A model generated the notes under the pieces. That model saw only the letters and a list, made by a program, of their open reading frames with translations. It did no database searches and had not been told where the DNA came from. This document shows positions 1 to 6,232 of a stretch of DNA of 7,349 nucleotides, one piece after another. The stretch is from Candidatus Palibaumannia cicadellinicola. Lineage in GTDB: Bacteria > Pseudomonadota > Gammaproteobacteria > Enterobacterales > Enterobacteriaceae. Made by a program: the position numbers and the translations under genes. Positions within the stretch are counted from its first letter, which is position 1; the number at the start of each line of letters is the position of its first letter. The stretch is from positions 1 through 7,349 of the forward strand of contig NZ_NJPO01000106.1 of NCBI RefSeq assembly GCF_002855795.1, given 5' to 3'.

Positions 1-19
1 GTGACATTAACAATTAGTG

Positions 20-36
20 ACGTGATACTATCACGT
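20..36. terminator. small hairpin, possible weak terminator at the left edge
   Basis: ACGTGAT at 20-26 pairs perfectly with ATCACGT at 30-36 around a three-base loop, and a run of four T (36-39) overlaps and follows the stem on the + strand. This is the shape of a weak intrinsic terminator for a gene entering from the left, but the stem is short and the T run is minimal. No upstream gene is visible to support that role. Confidence 0.3.
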
Positions 37-109
37 TTTGTATGTAGTATGCGCGAGACTTGAACTTGGTTTATTTTCTAGTGGAAGAGTATCTCATATG
101 CCTAATTAG

Positions 110-118
110 TGTTAAAAT
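110..118 (+). promoter_or_regulatory. candidate extended -10 promoter for ffh
   Basis: TG at 110-111, one base, then TAAAAT at 113-118 matches the extended -10 pattern (TGnTATAAT) with one mismatch. No good -35 lies 16-18 bases upstream, which is tolerated by extended -10 promoters. Transcription would begin near 125, giving a leader of roughly 50 bases before the ffh ATG at 174. The assignment rests only on the motif and its position before a gene with no other visible promoter. Confidence 0.35.
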
Positions 119-173
119 AAAACTAGTAAACATATGAGCAAATATCATGTTAAGGTTAAATAAATAAGTCAAC

Positions 174-1538
174 ATGTTTGAAAATTTATCCGATCGATTA
201 TCACGCACCTTACGTAATATTAGCGATCAGGGACGCCTGACCGAAGTTAATATCAAAAATACTTTGCGTGAAGTACGTATGGCACTGCTGGAAGCAGATG
301 TCGCGTTACCGGTAGTGCAAGACTTTATCAGCCGGGTGAAAGAGAGTGCATTGAGTAAGAAAGTTAATAATAGCCTCACCCCTGGGCAAGAGTTTATCAA
401 ACTGGTACGCATTGAGCTGGTAACCGCCATGGGCGAACAAAATCATTCTCTCAACTTGGCGATGCAGCCACCGGCAGTAGTACTAATAGCGGGCCAGCAG
501 GGCGTTGGGAAAACAACTAGTGTGGGGAAACTGGGAAAATATTTATGGGACACAAAGAGTAAAAAAGTACTAGTAGTATCAGCAGATGTTTACCGCCCGT
601 CAGCCATAAAACAATTAGAAACCCTAACTCAGAACATAGGCGTAGATTTTTTTCCTTCTCAAACAGATCAGAAACCAATTGAGATTGTTAATGAAGCGCT
701 GAGATACGCGAAAATAAAATGCTATGATGTTTTGCTAGTAGATACAGCTGGTCGTTTACACACAAATAACATGATGATGAATGAAATTATTAATATATAT
801 AACATTATTCAACCTATTGAAACATTGTTTGTGGTAGACGCAATGACAGGACAAGATGCAGCTAAGGCAGCCAAAGCTTTTAATAGCGCGCTGCCATTAA
901 CCGGGGTAATCCTGACCAAAGTAGACGGCGCATCGCGCGGTGGTGCCGCACTATCTATACGTCATATGACTGGAAAACCGATTAAATTTATTGGCGTAGG
1001 AGAAAAAATAGATGCTTTAGAACCGTTCTACCCTGATCGTTTAGCCGACCGTATCCTAGGCATGGGCGACGTTTTATCGCTAATTGAAGAGATAGAACGT
1101 AAGGTAGATGATGCCCAAGCTCAGAAGCTTGCTAAAACTTTAAATAAGGGCGATCGTTTTGATATGACCGATTTTCTGAACCAAATTAAGCAGATGCGTA
1201 ATTTTGGTGGCATGGCTACCCTGATAAATAAATTGCCTGGCATTAGTAAACTGCCAGATCAAGTGAAGTTGCAAATGCATGATGATCAAATGCTAATACG
1301 TATGGAGGCGATGATTTCGTCAATGACGGCTCAAGAACGCGTTACCCCGGAAATTATTAAAGGTTCGCGTAAGCGTCGTATTGCTGCCGGCTCCGGTATG
1401 CAGGTGCCGGATGTTAATCGCCTGTTAAAACAGTTTGAAGAAATGCAGCGTCTTATGAAGAAAATGAAAAAAGAAGGAATGATAAAAATGATACGCGGTT
1501 TGAAGATAATGATGCCGCCAGGATTCTTCTGGCGTTAA
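174..1538 (+). CDS. ffh: signal recognition particle protein Ffh (SRP54 GTPase)
   Basis: Ffh binds 4.5S RNA and the signal sequences of nascent membrane proteins and delivers ribosomes to FtsY at the inner membrane. At 454 residues it is one longer than E. coli Ffh. An N domain (about 1-90) precedes the G domain with P-loop GQQGVGKT (107-114), DVYRP (138-142), DTAGR (190-194) and TKVD (248-251). The methionine-rich M domain carries the RNA-binding SRKRRIAAG stretch (398-406) and ends in a Met/Lys-rich tail. An in-frame TAA at 165-167 makes ATG 174 the first start. The only Shine-Dalgarno-like bases (AAGG, 152-155) are far away, so initiation looks weak. Odd points are Leu to Gln in the P-loop (residue 108), DGDARGG changed to DGASRGG (252-257), and PPGFFWR at the C-terminus where E. 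coli has PPGFPGR. The frame is intact, so I call it functional. Confidence 0.97.
   Translation: MFENLSDRLSRTLRNISDQGRLTEVNIKNTLREVRMALLEADVALPVVQDFISRVKESALSKKVNNSLTPGQEFIKLVRIELVTAMGEQNHSLNLAMQPPAVVLIAGQQGVGKTTSVGKLGKYLWDTKSKKVLVVSADVYRPSAIKQLETLTQNIGVDFFPSQTDQKPIEIVNEALRYAKIKCYDVLLVDTAGRLHTNNMMMNEIINIYNIIQPIETLFVVDAMTGQDAAKAAKAFNSALPLTGVILTKVDGASRGGAALSIRHMTGKPIKFIGVGEKIDALEPFYPDRLADRILGMGDVLSLIEEIERKVDDAQAQKLAKTLNKGDRFDMTDFLNQIKQMRNFGGMATLINKLPGISKLPDQVKLQMHDDQMLIRMEAMISSMTAQERVTPEIIKGSRKRRIAAGSGMQVPDVNRLLKQFEEMQRLMKKMKKEGMIKMIRGLKIMMPPGFFWR
1516..1534 (+). other. GC-rich hairpin at the end of ffh
   Basis: CGCCAG (1516-1521) pairs with CTGGCG (1529-1534). The stem extends inward by a G-U and an A-U pair to an 8-bp stem with a TTC loop, ending one base before the TAA stop. 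Only two T follow, so it is not a standard intrinsic terminator. It could be a leaky terminator, or an RNA-protecting hairpin between ffh and rpsP. An AT-only palindrome (1547-1558) follows in the 63-base gap. No clear rpsP promoter is seen there, so read-through from ffh is plausible. Confidence 0.35.
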
Positions 1539-1587
1539 CTCAACTGAAATAATTATTTTAATTTAGTTTTACTCATAAATTTAGTAT

Positions 1588-1591
1588 GAGG
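1588..1591 (+). promoter_or_regulatory. rpsP Shine-Dalgarno (GAGG)
   Basis: GAGG ends 10 bases before ATG 1602. This favours the MVTIRLA start shared with other S16 proteins over an in-frame TTG at 1596, which would leave only four bases and add two residues. Confidence 0.7.
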
Positions 1592-1601
1592 ATGTTTGTT
1601 T

Positions 1602-1850
1602 ATGGTCACAATTCGTTTAGCTCGTGGCGGAGCTAAAAAACGTCCATTTTATCAAATTGTAGTAACCGATAACCACAATCCACGCGACGGGCGCTTTATT
1701 GAACGTGTTGGTTTTTTTAACCCGCTAGCCGCGGGACAGGCTCAAGATGTACGTTTGGATATGGATAGAATTTCATATTGGATTAATCATGGTGCTAAAA
1801 TGTCGGAACGCGTATGTGCACTAATCAAAAAAACGAAAAAATCAAACTAA
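1602..1850 (+). CDS. rpsP: 30S ribosomal protein S16
   Basis: S16 is a primary-assembly protein of the 30S subunit, binding the 5' and central domains of 16S rRNA. The product is 82 residues, the same as E. coli S16, with the family N-terminus MVTIRLAR, then GAKKRPFYQ (10-18) and [12 protein letters not shown] (residues about 30-41). The start is ATG 1602, not the in-frame TTG at 1596, because of homology and the GAGG ribosome binding site. E. coli has RHGAKK where this protein has RGGAKK. The last seven codons contain A7 (1827-1833) and A6 (1836-1841) runs, and the 3' end overlaps the rimM reading frame by 37 bases. It is the first gene of the conserved rpsP-rimM-trmD-rplS operon. Confidence 0.96.
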   Translation: MVTIRLARGGAKKRPFYQIVVTDNHNPRDGRFIERVGFFNPLAAGQAQDVRLDMDRISYWINHGAKMSERVCALIKKTKKSN

Positions 1851-2386
1851 AAAATCAAATTAGTATTACAGCTCCTGTAGTTTTAGGTCAAATTAACTCA
1901 GCGTATGGCATTCATGGTTGGCTCAAAATGATTTCATCGACTGAGTATGCTGAAAGTATTTTTCATTACCAACCATGGTTTATTAAACGGATAAATACAT
2001 GGCAGCAGATTACGCTAGATGACTGGAAGTACCATTCTAATGGTATTATTATTAAGATTAAAAGTATTAAAAATAGGGAAAGTGCAAAACTTCTCACTAA
2101 TTGTCAAATTATAGTTGACGCTTCGCAGTTACCTGATTTATCTGACGGTGAGTACTACTGGAAAGATCTCATTGGTTGCCAGGTAGAAACGGTTAATGGT
2201 TCTCCGCTGGGCAAAGTAATTAACTTAATAGAAACTGGCTCAAATGATGTTATGGTTGTCAAAGCAAATAGAAAAGATTCTTCTATAATTTATGAACTGT
2301 TGATTCCATTTCTCTACGGTAAGGTTATTAAAAATATCGATCTTGCTACCAGTATTATTCAAGTGGACTGGGACCCGATATTTTAA
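1814..2386 (+). CDS. rimM: ribosome maturation factor RimM
   Basis: RimM assists late assembly of the 30S head around S19 and 16S rRNA processing. The N-terminal RimM domain (about residues 20-105, beginning [16 protein letters not shown]) is followed by the PRC-barrel domain (about 110-185) with [13 protein letters not shown] and the closing VDWDPIF, matching E. coli RimM. The only ATG, GTG or TTG upstream of the conserved core is ATG 1814, which lies inside rpsP. This gives 190 residues, eight more than E. coli at the N-terminus, and a 37-base overlap in the -1 frame. GGAA at 1805-1808 could serve as a ribosome binding site. Initiation at AUC 1841 or AUU 1859, or -1 slippage on the rpsP A-runs, are alternatives. 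The gene is notably rich in AAA, AAT and ATT codons. The function call is firm; the exact start is not. Confidence 0.93.
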   Translation: MCTNQKNEKIKLKNQISITAPVVLGQINSAYGIHGWLKMISSTEYAESIFHYQPWFIKRINTWQQITLDDWKYHSNGIIIKIKSIKNRESAKLLTNCQIIVDASQLPDLSDGEYYWKDLIGCQVETVNGSPLGKVINLIETGSNDVMVVKANRKDSSIIYELLIPFLYGKVIKNIDLATSIIQVDWDPIF

Positions 2387-2411
2387 CCTTTAACAGGACA
2401 GAAAACACTCT

Positions 2412-3158
2412 ATGTGGATTGGTTTTATCAGCCTATTTCCAGAAATGTTCCGTGCGGTAACTGATTATGGGGTGACCGGCCGAGCTGTAAAAAATGGTTT
2501 ATTACATGTACAGTGCTGGAGTCCACGTGAATTTGCTTACGATCGGTATAGAACCGTAGATGATCGCCCTTATGGCGGTGGACCGGGAATGCTATTGATG
2601 ATGCAACCCTTGCTTGATGCTATTCATGAAGCTAAAAAGAAAGCAGGAAAAGGGGTTAAAGTGCTATATTTATCTCCTCAGGGACGTAAGTTAGATCAAC
2701 CAGGCGTATATGAACTGGCAGCGAAGCCTAAGTTAATTCTGGTCTGCGGTCGCTATAAAGGTATTGATGAGCGTTTAATTACCACAGAGATTGATGAAGA
2801 GTGGTCAATAGGTGATTATATCCTCAGTGGCGGTGAGTTAGCAGCAATGACGCTAATCGATTCTATTACTAGATTAATTCCTGGAGTACTGAGTCATGAA
2901 ACTTCGGTAACTTCAGACTCTTTTGCTGAAGGATTACTAGATTGTCCGCATTATACTCGTCCTGAAGTTTTAGGTGGTATAGAGGTTCCACCTGTTCTAT
3001 TGTCGGGTAATCATGCCGAGATCCGGCGCTGGCGACTGAAACAGTCTTTGGGCCGTACTTGGCTTAGAAGACCTGAACTTCTAGAACAATTATCTCTCAC
3101 TGACGAGCAAGTGAGGTTACTGAAAGAATTTCAATGTGAATATCAATCGAAAAAATAA
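2412..3158 (+). CDS. trmD: tRNA (guanine37-N1)-methyltransferase TrmD
   Basis: TrmD uses AdoMet to make m1G37 in tRNAs with G36G37, preventing +1 frameshifting; it is a dimeric SPOUT enzyme with a trefoil-knot active site. At 248 residues it is seven shorter than E. coli TrmD, the loss being at the C-terminal tail. Visible are [13 protein letters not shown] at the start, [14 protein letters not shown] (47-60), [10 protein letters not shown] (88-97), [10 protein letters not shown] (112-121), [15 protein letters not shown] (129-143) and [13 protein letters not shown] (175-187). The catalytic pair Arg154 and Asp169 is present. The Glu of the GRYEG motif is Lys116 here, and the Pro of GGELPAM is Ala144; both belong to loops around the AdoMet site. 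ATG 2412 follows rimM by 25 bases, with AGGA at 2395-2398. Confidence 0.95.
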   Translation: MWIGFISLFPEMFRAVTDYGVTGRAVKNGLLHVQCWSPREFAYDRYRTVDDRPYGGGPGMLLMMQPLLDAIHEAKKKAGKGVKVLYLSPQGRKLDQPGVYELAAKPKLILVCGRYKGIDERLITTEIDEEWSIGDYILSGGELAAMTLIDSITRLIPGVLSHETSVTSDSFAEGLLDCPHYTRPEVLGGIEVPPVLLSGNHAEIRRWRLKQSLGRTWLRRPELLEQLSLTDEQVRLLKEFQCEYQSKK

Positions 3159-3172
3159 AGAGCACTAATATT

Positions 3173-3520
3173 ATGAGCCAGATTATTAAACAAATAGAAC
3201 AAGAGCAGATGAAAAACATACCATCTTTTCGCCCAGGTGACTCGGTAGAAGTTAAGGTATGGGTTGTTGAAGGAAGTAAAAAACGTTTGCAAGCATTTGA
3301 AGGCATAATTATCGCTATCCGTAACCGCGGTTTACATTCTACATTTACTGTTCGTAAAATTTCCAACGGCGAAGGTGTTGAGCGTGTATTCCAGATGCAC
3401 TCTCCAATAGTAGATAGTATTACTGTTAAACGTTGTGGTTTCGTTCGTCAGGCGAAACTATATTACTTGCGTGAACGTACCGGTAAAGCTGCGCGTATTA
3501 AAGAGCGTATAAGCAAGTAA
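3173..3520 (+). CDS. rplS: 50S ribosomal protein L19
   Basis: L19 sits at the 30S-50S interface and contributes to intersubunit bridges. The product has 115 residues, the length of E. coli L19, and is conserved throughout: PSFRPGD (17-23), [18 protein letters not shown] (27-44), IAIRNRGLH (47-55), [16 protein letters not shown] (residues about 59-74) and a basic C-terminal end [14 protein letters not shown]. Where E. coli has VKRRGAVRKAK this protein has [11 protein letters not shown], losing two positive charges. ATG 3173 follows the trmD stop by 14 bases, with AAGAG at 3158-3162 as ribosome binding site. It ends the operon and is followed after 34 bases by the convergent clpB stop, an arrangement unlike E. 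coli. Confidence 0.97.
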   Translation: MSQIIKQIEQEQMKNIPSFRPGDSVEVKVWVVEGSKKRLQAFEGIIIAIRNRGLHSTFTVRKISNGEGVERVFQMHSPIVDSITVKRCGFVRQAKLYYLRERTGKAARIKERISK

Positions 3521-3547
3521 AGTTAAGAAACTTAGATAAAGCTATCA

Positions 3548-3570
3548 TGTGACTTCACTGACTAGTCACA
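3548..3570. terminator. hairpin in the rplS/clpB convergent junction, weak terminator candidate
   Basis: TGTGACT (3548-3554) pairs with AGTCACA (3564-3570) around a nine-base loop, overlapping the last codons of clpB. Neither strand has a proper T run after the stem, so it is a poor intrinsic terminator. It is nonetheless the only hairpin I see at this junction, where transcription of both genes must end. Confidence 0.3.
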
Positions 3571-6128
3571 ATATTATTGTCTTTCACATCTAGTTTGATT
3601 GGCTTACCTGGCTGTAAGTATCCAGATAGTATTTGTTGGGATAATATATTTTCTATTTTCTGCTGTATAGCGCGTTTCAACGGCCGCGCGCCGTAAATAA
3701 AATCAAAACCTACCTTACCTAATAAGGCTAGTACTTCGTCGCTGATAATAAGAGTAGTTCCCTGCTCTTCTAAACGTTTAGAAAGAAGTTGTAGCTGAAT
3801 CTGTGCAATTTTTATAATGTGTTCATAGCCTAGCGGATGAAATACGACAATCTCGTCTACACGATTAATAAACTCAGGCCTGAAATGATCGCGGACGATC
3901 TCAAAAACTAGATCTTTCATTTCCTGGTAATTTAACTGACGAAAACGTTCATGAATCACATCAGATCCTAGGTTAGACGTCATAATTACTACGGTATTGC
4001 GGAAATCAACGGTCCGGCCATGGCCATCAGTTAATCGTCCGTCTTCTAGTACTTGCAACAAAATATTAAACACGTCCTGATTAGCTTTTTCTATTTCGTC
4101 TAGCAGGACGACTGAGTAAGGTCGATGGCGCACTGCCTCGGTAAGATAACCACCTTCTTCATAACCAATATATCCTGGAGGAGCACCTACCATTCGTGAT
4201 ACCGAATGTTTTTCCATAAACTCAGACATATCAATACGGACTATCGCATCATCACTATCAAAAAGAAAAGCTGCTAGAGCTTTACATAGCTCTGTTTTTC
4301 CTACTCCGCTAGGTCCAAGGAACATAAAAGAACCAATTGGTCTATTAGGATCTGCAAGACCTACTCGGCTCCGGCGGATAGCATTAGAAACAGCTTCCAC
4401 TGCCTCGTTTTGGCCAACTATTTTGTTATGTAACTCTTGCTCTATCCGTAGAAGTTTAGCTCGCTCGCTTTCTAACATACGCGAGACAGGGATACCTGTC
4501 CAGCGCGCCAGTACTTCAGCAATTTCCATATCTGTAACACGGTTACGCAACAAACGCATGCTTTTACTTTCCGATGACGATACTACCGCCAGTTGTTTTT
4601 CTAGCTCAGGTATTTTACCATATTGTAATTCCGACATACGTGCGAGATCGCCGATGCGACGCGCTTGCTCAAGGTATATTTTGGTTTTTTCTAGCTCTGC
4701 TTTCAGATTTTGGGTGCCGGATAAGGAAGATTTCTCAGCTTTCCATTTCTCTTCTAGCTCAGAGTAAGCGCGTTCTTTTTGCGCTAGTTCTTCATTGAGC
4801 GTATCCAGACGTTTAAGACTAGAATCATCCGATTCTTTCTTCAGTACCTGTTGCTCTAGCTTCAACTGAATCAGTCGCCGTTCTAGACGATCTAACTCTT
4901 CCGGCTTGGAGTCTATTTGTATACGGATGCTGGAAGCGGCCTCATCTATTAAGTCAATAGCCTTATCTGGTAATTGCCTATCTGCGATATAACGGTGAGA
5001 TAACATCGCTGCTGCTACGATAGCCGTATCAGTAATCTGTACGTGATGATGTAGCTCATATCGCTCTTTTAAACCACGTAAGATAGCGATGGTATCCTCA
5101 ACTGTCGGCTCAAGGACTAATACTTTCTGAAAACGTCTTTCCAGCGCCGCATCTTTCTCAATAAATGTGCGGTACTCGTTCAGGGTCGTGGCACCTACGC
5201 AATGTAATTCACCACGGGAAAGCGCTGGCTTGAGCATATTACCGGCATCCATCGCGCCGTCTGCTTTACCGGCGCCGACCATAGTATGTAATTCATCAAT
5301 GAATAAAATGACATAACCTTCTTGTTTTGAAATCTCGCTTAGCACGTTTTTTAGCCGTTCTTCGAATTCACCGCGGTACTTGGCACCAGCTACGAGTGAT
5401 CCCATGTCGAGTGACAGTACCCTATTATTTTTCAGTCCTTCCGGAACTTCACTGTTCACGATACGCTGGGCTAGCCCTTCTACGATTGCCGTTTTACCCA
5501 CCCCAGGTTCACCGATCAGCACAGGGTTGTTTTTGGTACGCCGCAGCAAGACCTGGATGGTACGGCGGATTTCTTCATCACGGCCGATAACAGGATCTAA
5601 TTTCCCCTGTTCCGCGCGTTCGGTGAGATCAATAGTAAATTGTTTCAGCGCTTGATGCTGGTTTTCTACATCTGGTGAGTTCACTGGCTGACCATTACGC
5701 ATATTATCTATAGCTTGAGTAATCGAGATTATCGTAGCCCCAGCTGCTTTTAATAAGTCTGCTAAGGTACCATGCGACTCAATCGATGCTAGTACAAAAA
5801 GCTCGGATGAAATAAAACTATCAAAACGTTTTTGCGCCAATTGTTCACACAGATTAAATACACGTACTAAATCTGGTGATGGTTGTATGTTATAGATAGT
5901 ACCTTCTACCTGCGGTAACCGATTGCATGCCTGTTCCACTGCTACGATCAATTGCGAGGTATTCACACCTGCATACTGTAGTAATTGGTATACAGTACCC
6001 CCTTCTTGCTTAAGTAAAATAACTATTACATGTAATGGTTCTATGAATTTATGAGCGCGCCGAATAGCTAATGACTGAGCCTCTACGAGAGCTATTTGAA
6101 ATTGATTAGTTAATCGATCTAGACGCAT
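3555..6128 (-). CDS. clpB: ATP-dependent protein disaggregase ClpB (Hsp104 family)
   Basis: ClpB is a cytosolic hexameric AAA+ machine that threads aggregated proteins through its pore together with DnaK/DnaJ/GrpE. The 857 residues equal E. coli ClpB. An N domain (1-148, with T7, D103 and E109 kept) precedes AAA-1 with Walker A GEPGVGKT (206-213), pore Tyr251, Walker B FIDE ending at E279 and Arg fingers R331/R332. The coiled-coil M domain spans about 410-520. AAA-2 has Walker A GPSGVGKT (605-612, Ser for the E. coli Thr), pore Tyr653 in GYIGYEEGG, Walker B LLDE with E678, R756 and sensor-2 GAR (813-815). ATG 6128 has a strong AGGAGG. Val149 is still GTG, the start of the short isoform in E. 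coli, but the purine-rich sequence before it is gone. All catalytic residues are intact, so it should be active. pgeF, which precedes it in E. coli, is missing. Confidence 0.98.
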   Translation of the reverse strand: MRLDRLTNQFQIALVEAQSLAIRRAHKFIEPLHVIVILLKQEGGTVYQLLQYAGVNTSQLIVAVEQACNRLPQVEGTIYNIQPSPDLVRVFNLCEQLAQKRFDSFISSELFVLASIESHGTLADLLKAAGATIISITQAIDNMRNGQPVNSPDVENQHQALKQFTIDLTERAEQGKLDPVIGRDEEIRRTIQVLLRRTKNNPVLIGEPGVGKTAIVEGLAQRIVNSEVPEGLKNNRVLSLDMGSLVAGAKYRGEFEERLKNVLSEISKQEGYVILFIDELHTMVGAGKADGAMDAGNMLKPALSRGELHCVGATTLNEYRTFIEKDAALERRFQKVLVLEPTVEDTIAILRGLKERYELHHHVQITDTAIVAAAMLSHRYIADRQLPDKAIDLIDEAASSIRIQIDSKPEELDRLERRLIQLKLEQQVLKKESDDSSLKRLDTLNEELAQKERAYSELEEKWKAEKSSLSGTQNLKAELEKTKIYLEQARRIGDLARMSELQYGKIPELEKQLAVVSSSESKSMRLLRNRVTDMEIAEVLARWTGIPVSRMLESERAKLLRIEQELHNKIVGQNEAVEAVSNAIRRSRVGLADPNRPIGSFMFLGPSGVGKTELCKALAAFLFDSDDAIVRIDMSEFMEKHSVSRMVGAPPGYIGYEEGGYLTEAVRHRPYSVVLLDEIEKANQDVFNILLQVLEDGRLTDGHGRTVDFRNTVVIMTSNLGSDVIHERFRQLNYQEMKDLVFEIVRDHFRPEFINRVDEIVVFHPLGYEHIIKIAQIQLQLLSKRLEEQGTTLIISDEVLALLGKVGFDFIYGARPLKRAIQQKIENILSQQILSGYLQPGKPIKLDVKDNNIVTSQ

Positions 6129-6132
6129 AATG

Positions 6133-6138
6133 CCTCCT
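6133..6138 (-). promoter_or_regulatory. clpB Shine-Dalgarno AGGAGG
   Basis: The - strand reads AGGAGG, then CATT, then ATG (6128). It is the strongest ribosome binding site in the window and fixes the clpB start, although the four-base spacing is short. Confidence 0.75.
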
Positions 6139-6146
6139 ACTACTAT

Positions 6147-6183
6147 GGAAATTAAATAATATTATTTATGATAAAGATTCAGG
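6147..6183 (-). promoter_or_regulatory. possible degraded heat-shock (sigma-32) promoter of clpB
   Basis: On the - strand CCTGAAT (6183-6177) resembles the sigma-32 -35 element CTTGAA with one mismatch. An AT-rich tract including ATTATTTAAT (about 6161-6152) lies where the -10 would be, without the usual CCCCAT. The position, 20-55 bases upstream of the start codon, fits a clpB promoter, and heat-shock control of clpB is well known in E. coli. The match is partial and AT-rich DNA gives such hits by chance. Confidence 0.28.
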
Positions 6184-6232
6184 AATATTCCGCTAGTGTC
6201 ATCATAAGTAGGCAGGATAAAAGTACGTTCAT
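6179..6232 (-). pseudogene. pgeF: possible remnant of pgeF start (17-codon ORF overlapping the rluD stop)
   Basis: On the - strand the rluD stop is embedded in ATGA, so a new ATG (6232) overlaps the TGA. This is a coupled junction as I recall for rluD-pgeF in E. coli. From that ATG a 17-codon frame starting MNVLL runs to TGA at 6181-6179 and then nothing follows but the clpB leader. pgeF (YfiH, a laccase-domain peptidoglycan-editing factor) normally occupies about 240 codons here. The first residues are only loosely like PgeF starts (MSKLIV in E. coli), so the relic reading rests mainly on position and the ATGA junction. It is too short to claim as a working gene. Confidence 0.35.

Noticed and set aside
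1..63. Open frame of 20 codons entering from the left edge on the + strand and ending in TGA at 61-63.
   Set aside because: Too short, no recognisable family, and it contains the hairpin at 20-36; could be the tail of an upstream gene but nothing supports it.
48..70. GTTCAAGTC on the - strand looks like a tRNA T-loop.
   Set aside because: The flanking bases do not form the five-pair T stem and no acceptor, D or anticodon arms can be placed.
70..150. Minus-strand 25-codon ORF (beginning MIFAHMF) divergent from ffh, where ypjD lies in E. coli.
   Set aside because: No resemblance to YpjD or another family, no good ribosome binding site, and AT-rich DNA yields such ORFs by chance.
227..430. Minus-strand ORF of 67 codons opposite ffh.
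   Set aside because: Shadow of the conserved ffh frame; composition low in complexity and no family signal.
3097..3366. Minus-strand ORF of 89 codons spanning the trmD end and rplS.
   Set aside because: Lies antisense to two well-conserved genes and resembles no protein I know.
3521..3554. Remnant of rRNA operon or insertion sequence at the rplS-clpB junction.
   Set aside because: The 34 bases show no rRNA-like sequence, terminal inverted repeats or target duplication.
4423..5655. Several + strand ORFs of 74-114 codons opposite clpB.
   Set aside because: Serine- and arginine-rich shadows of the clpB reading frame, with no ribosome binding sites or family features.
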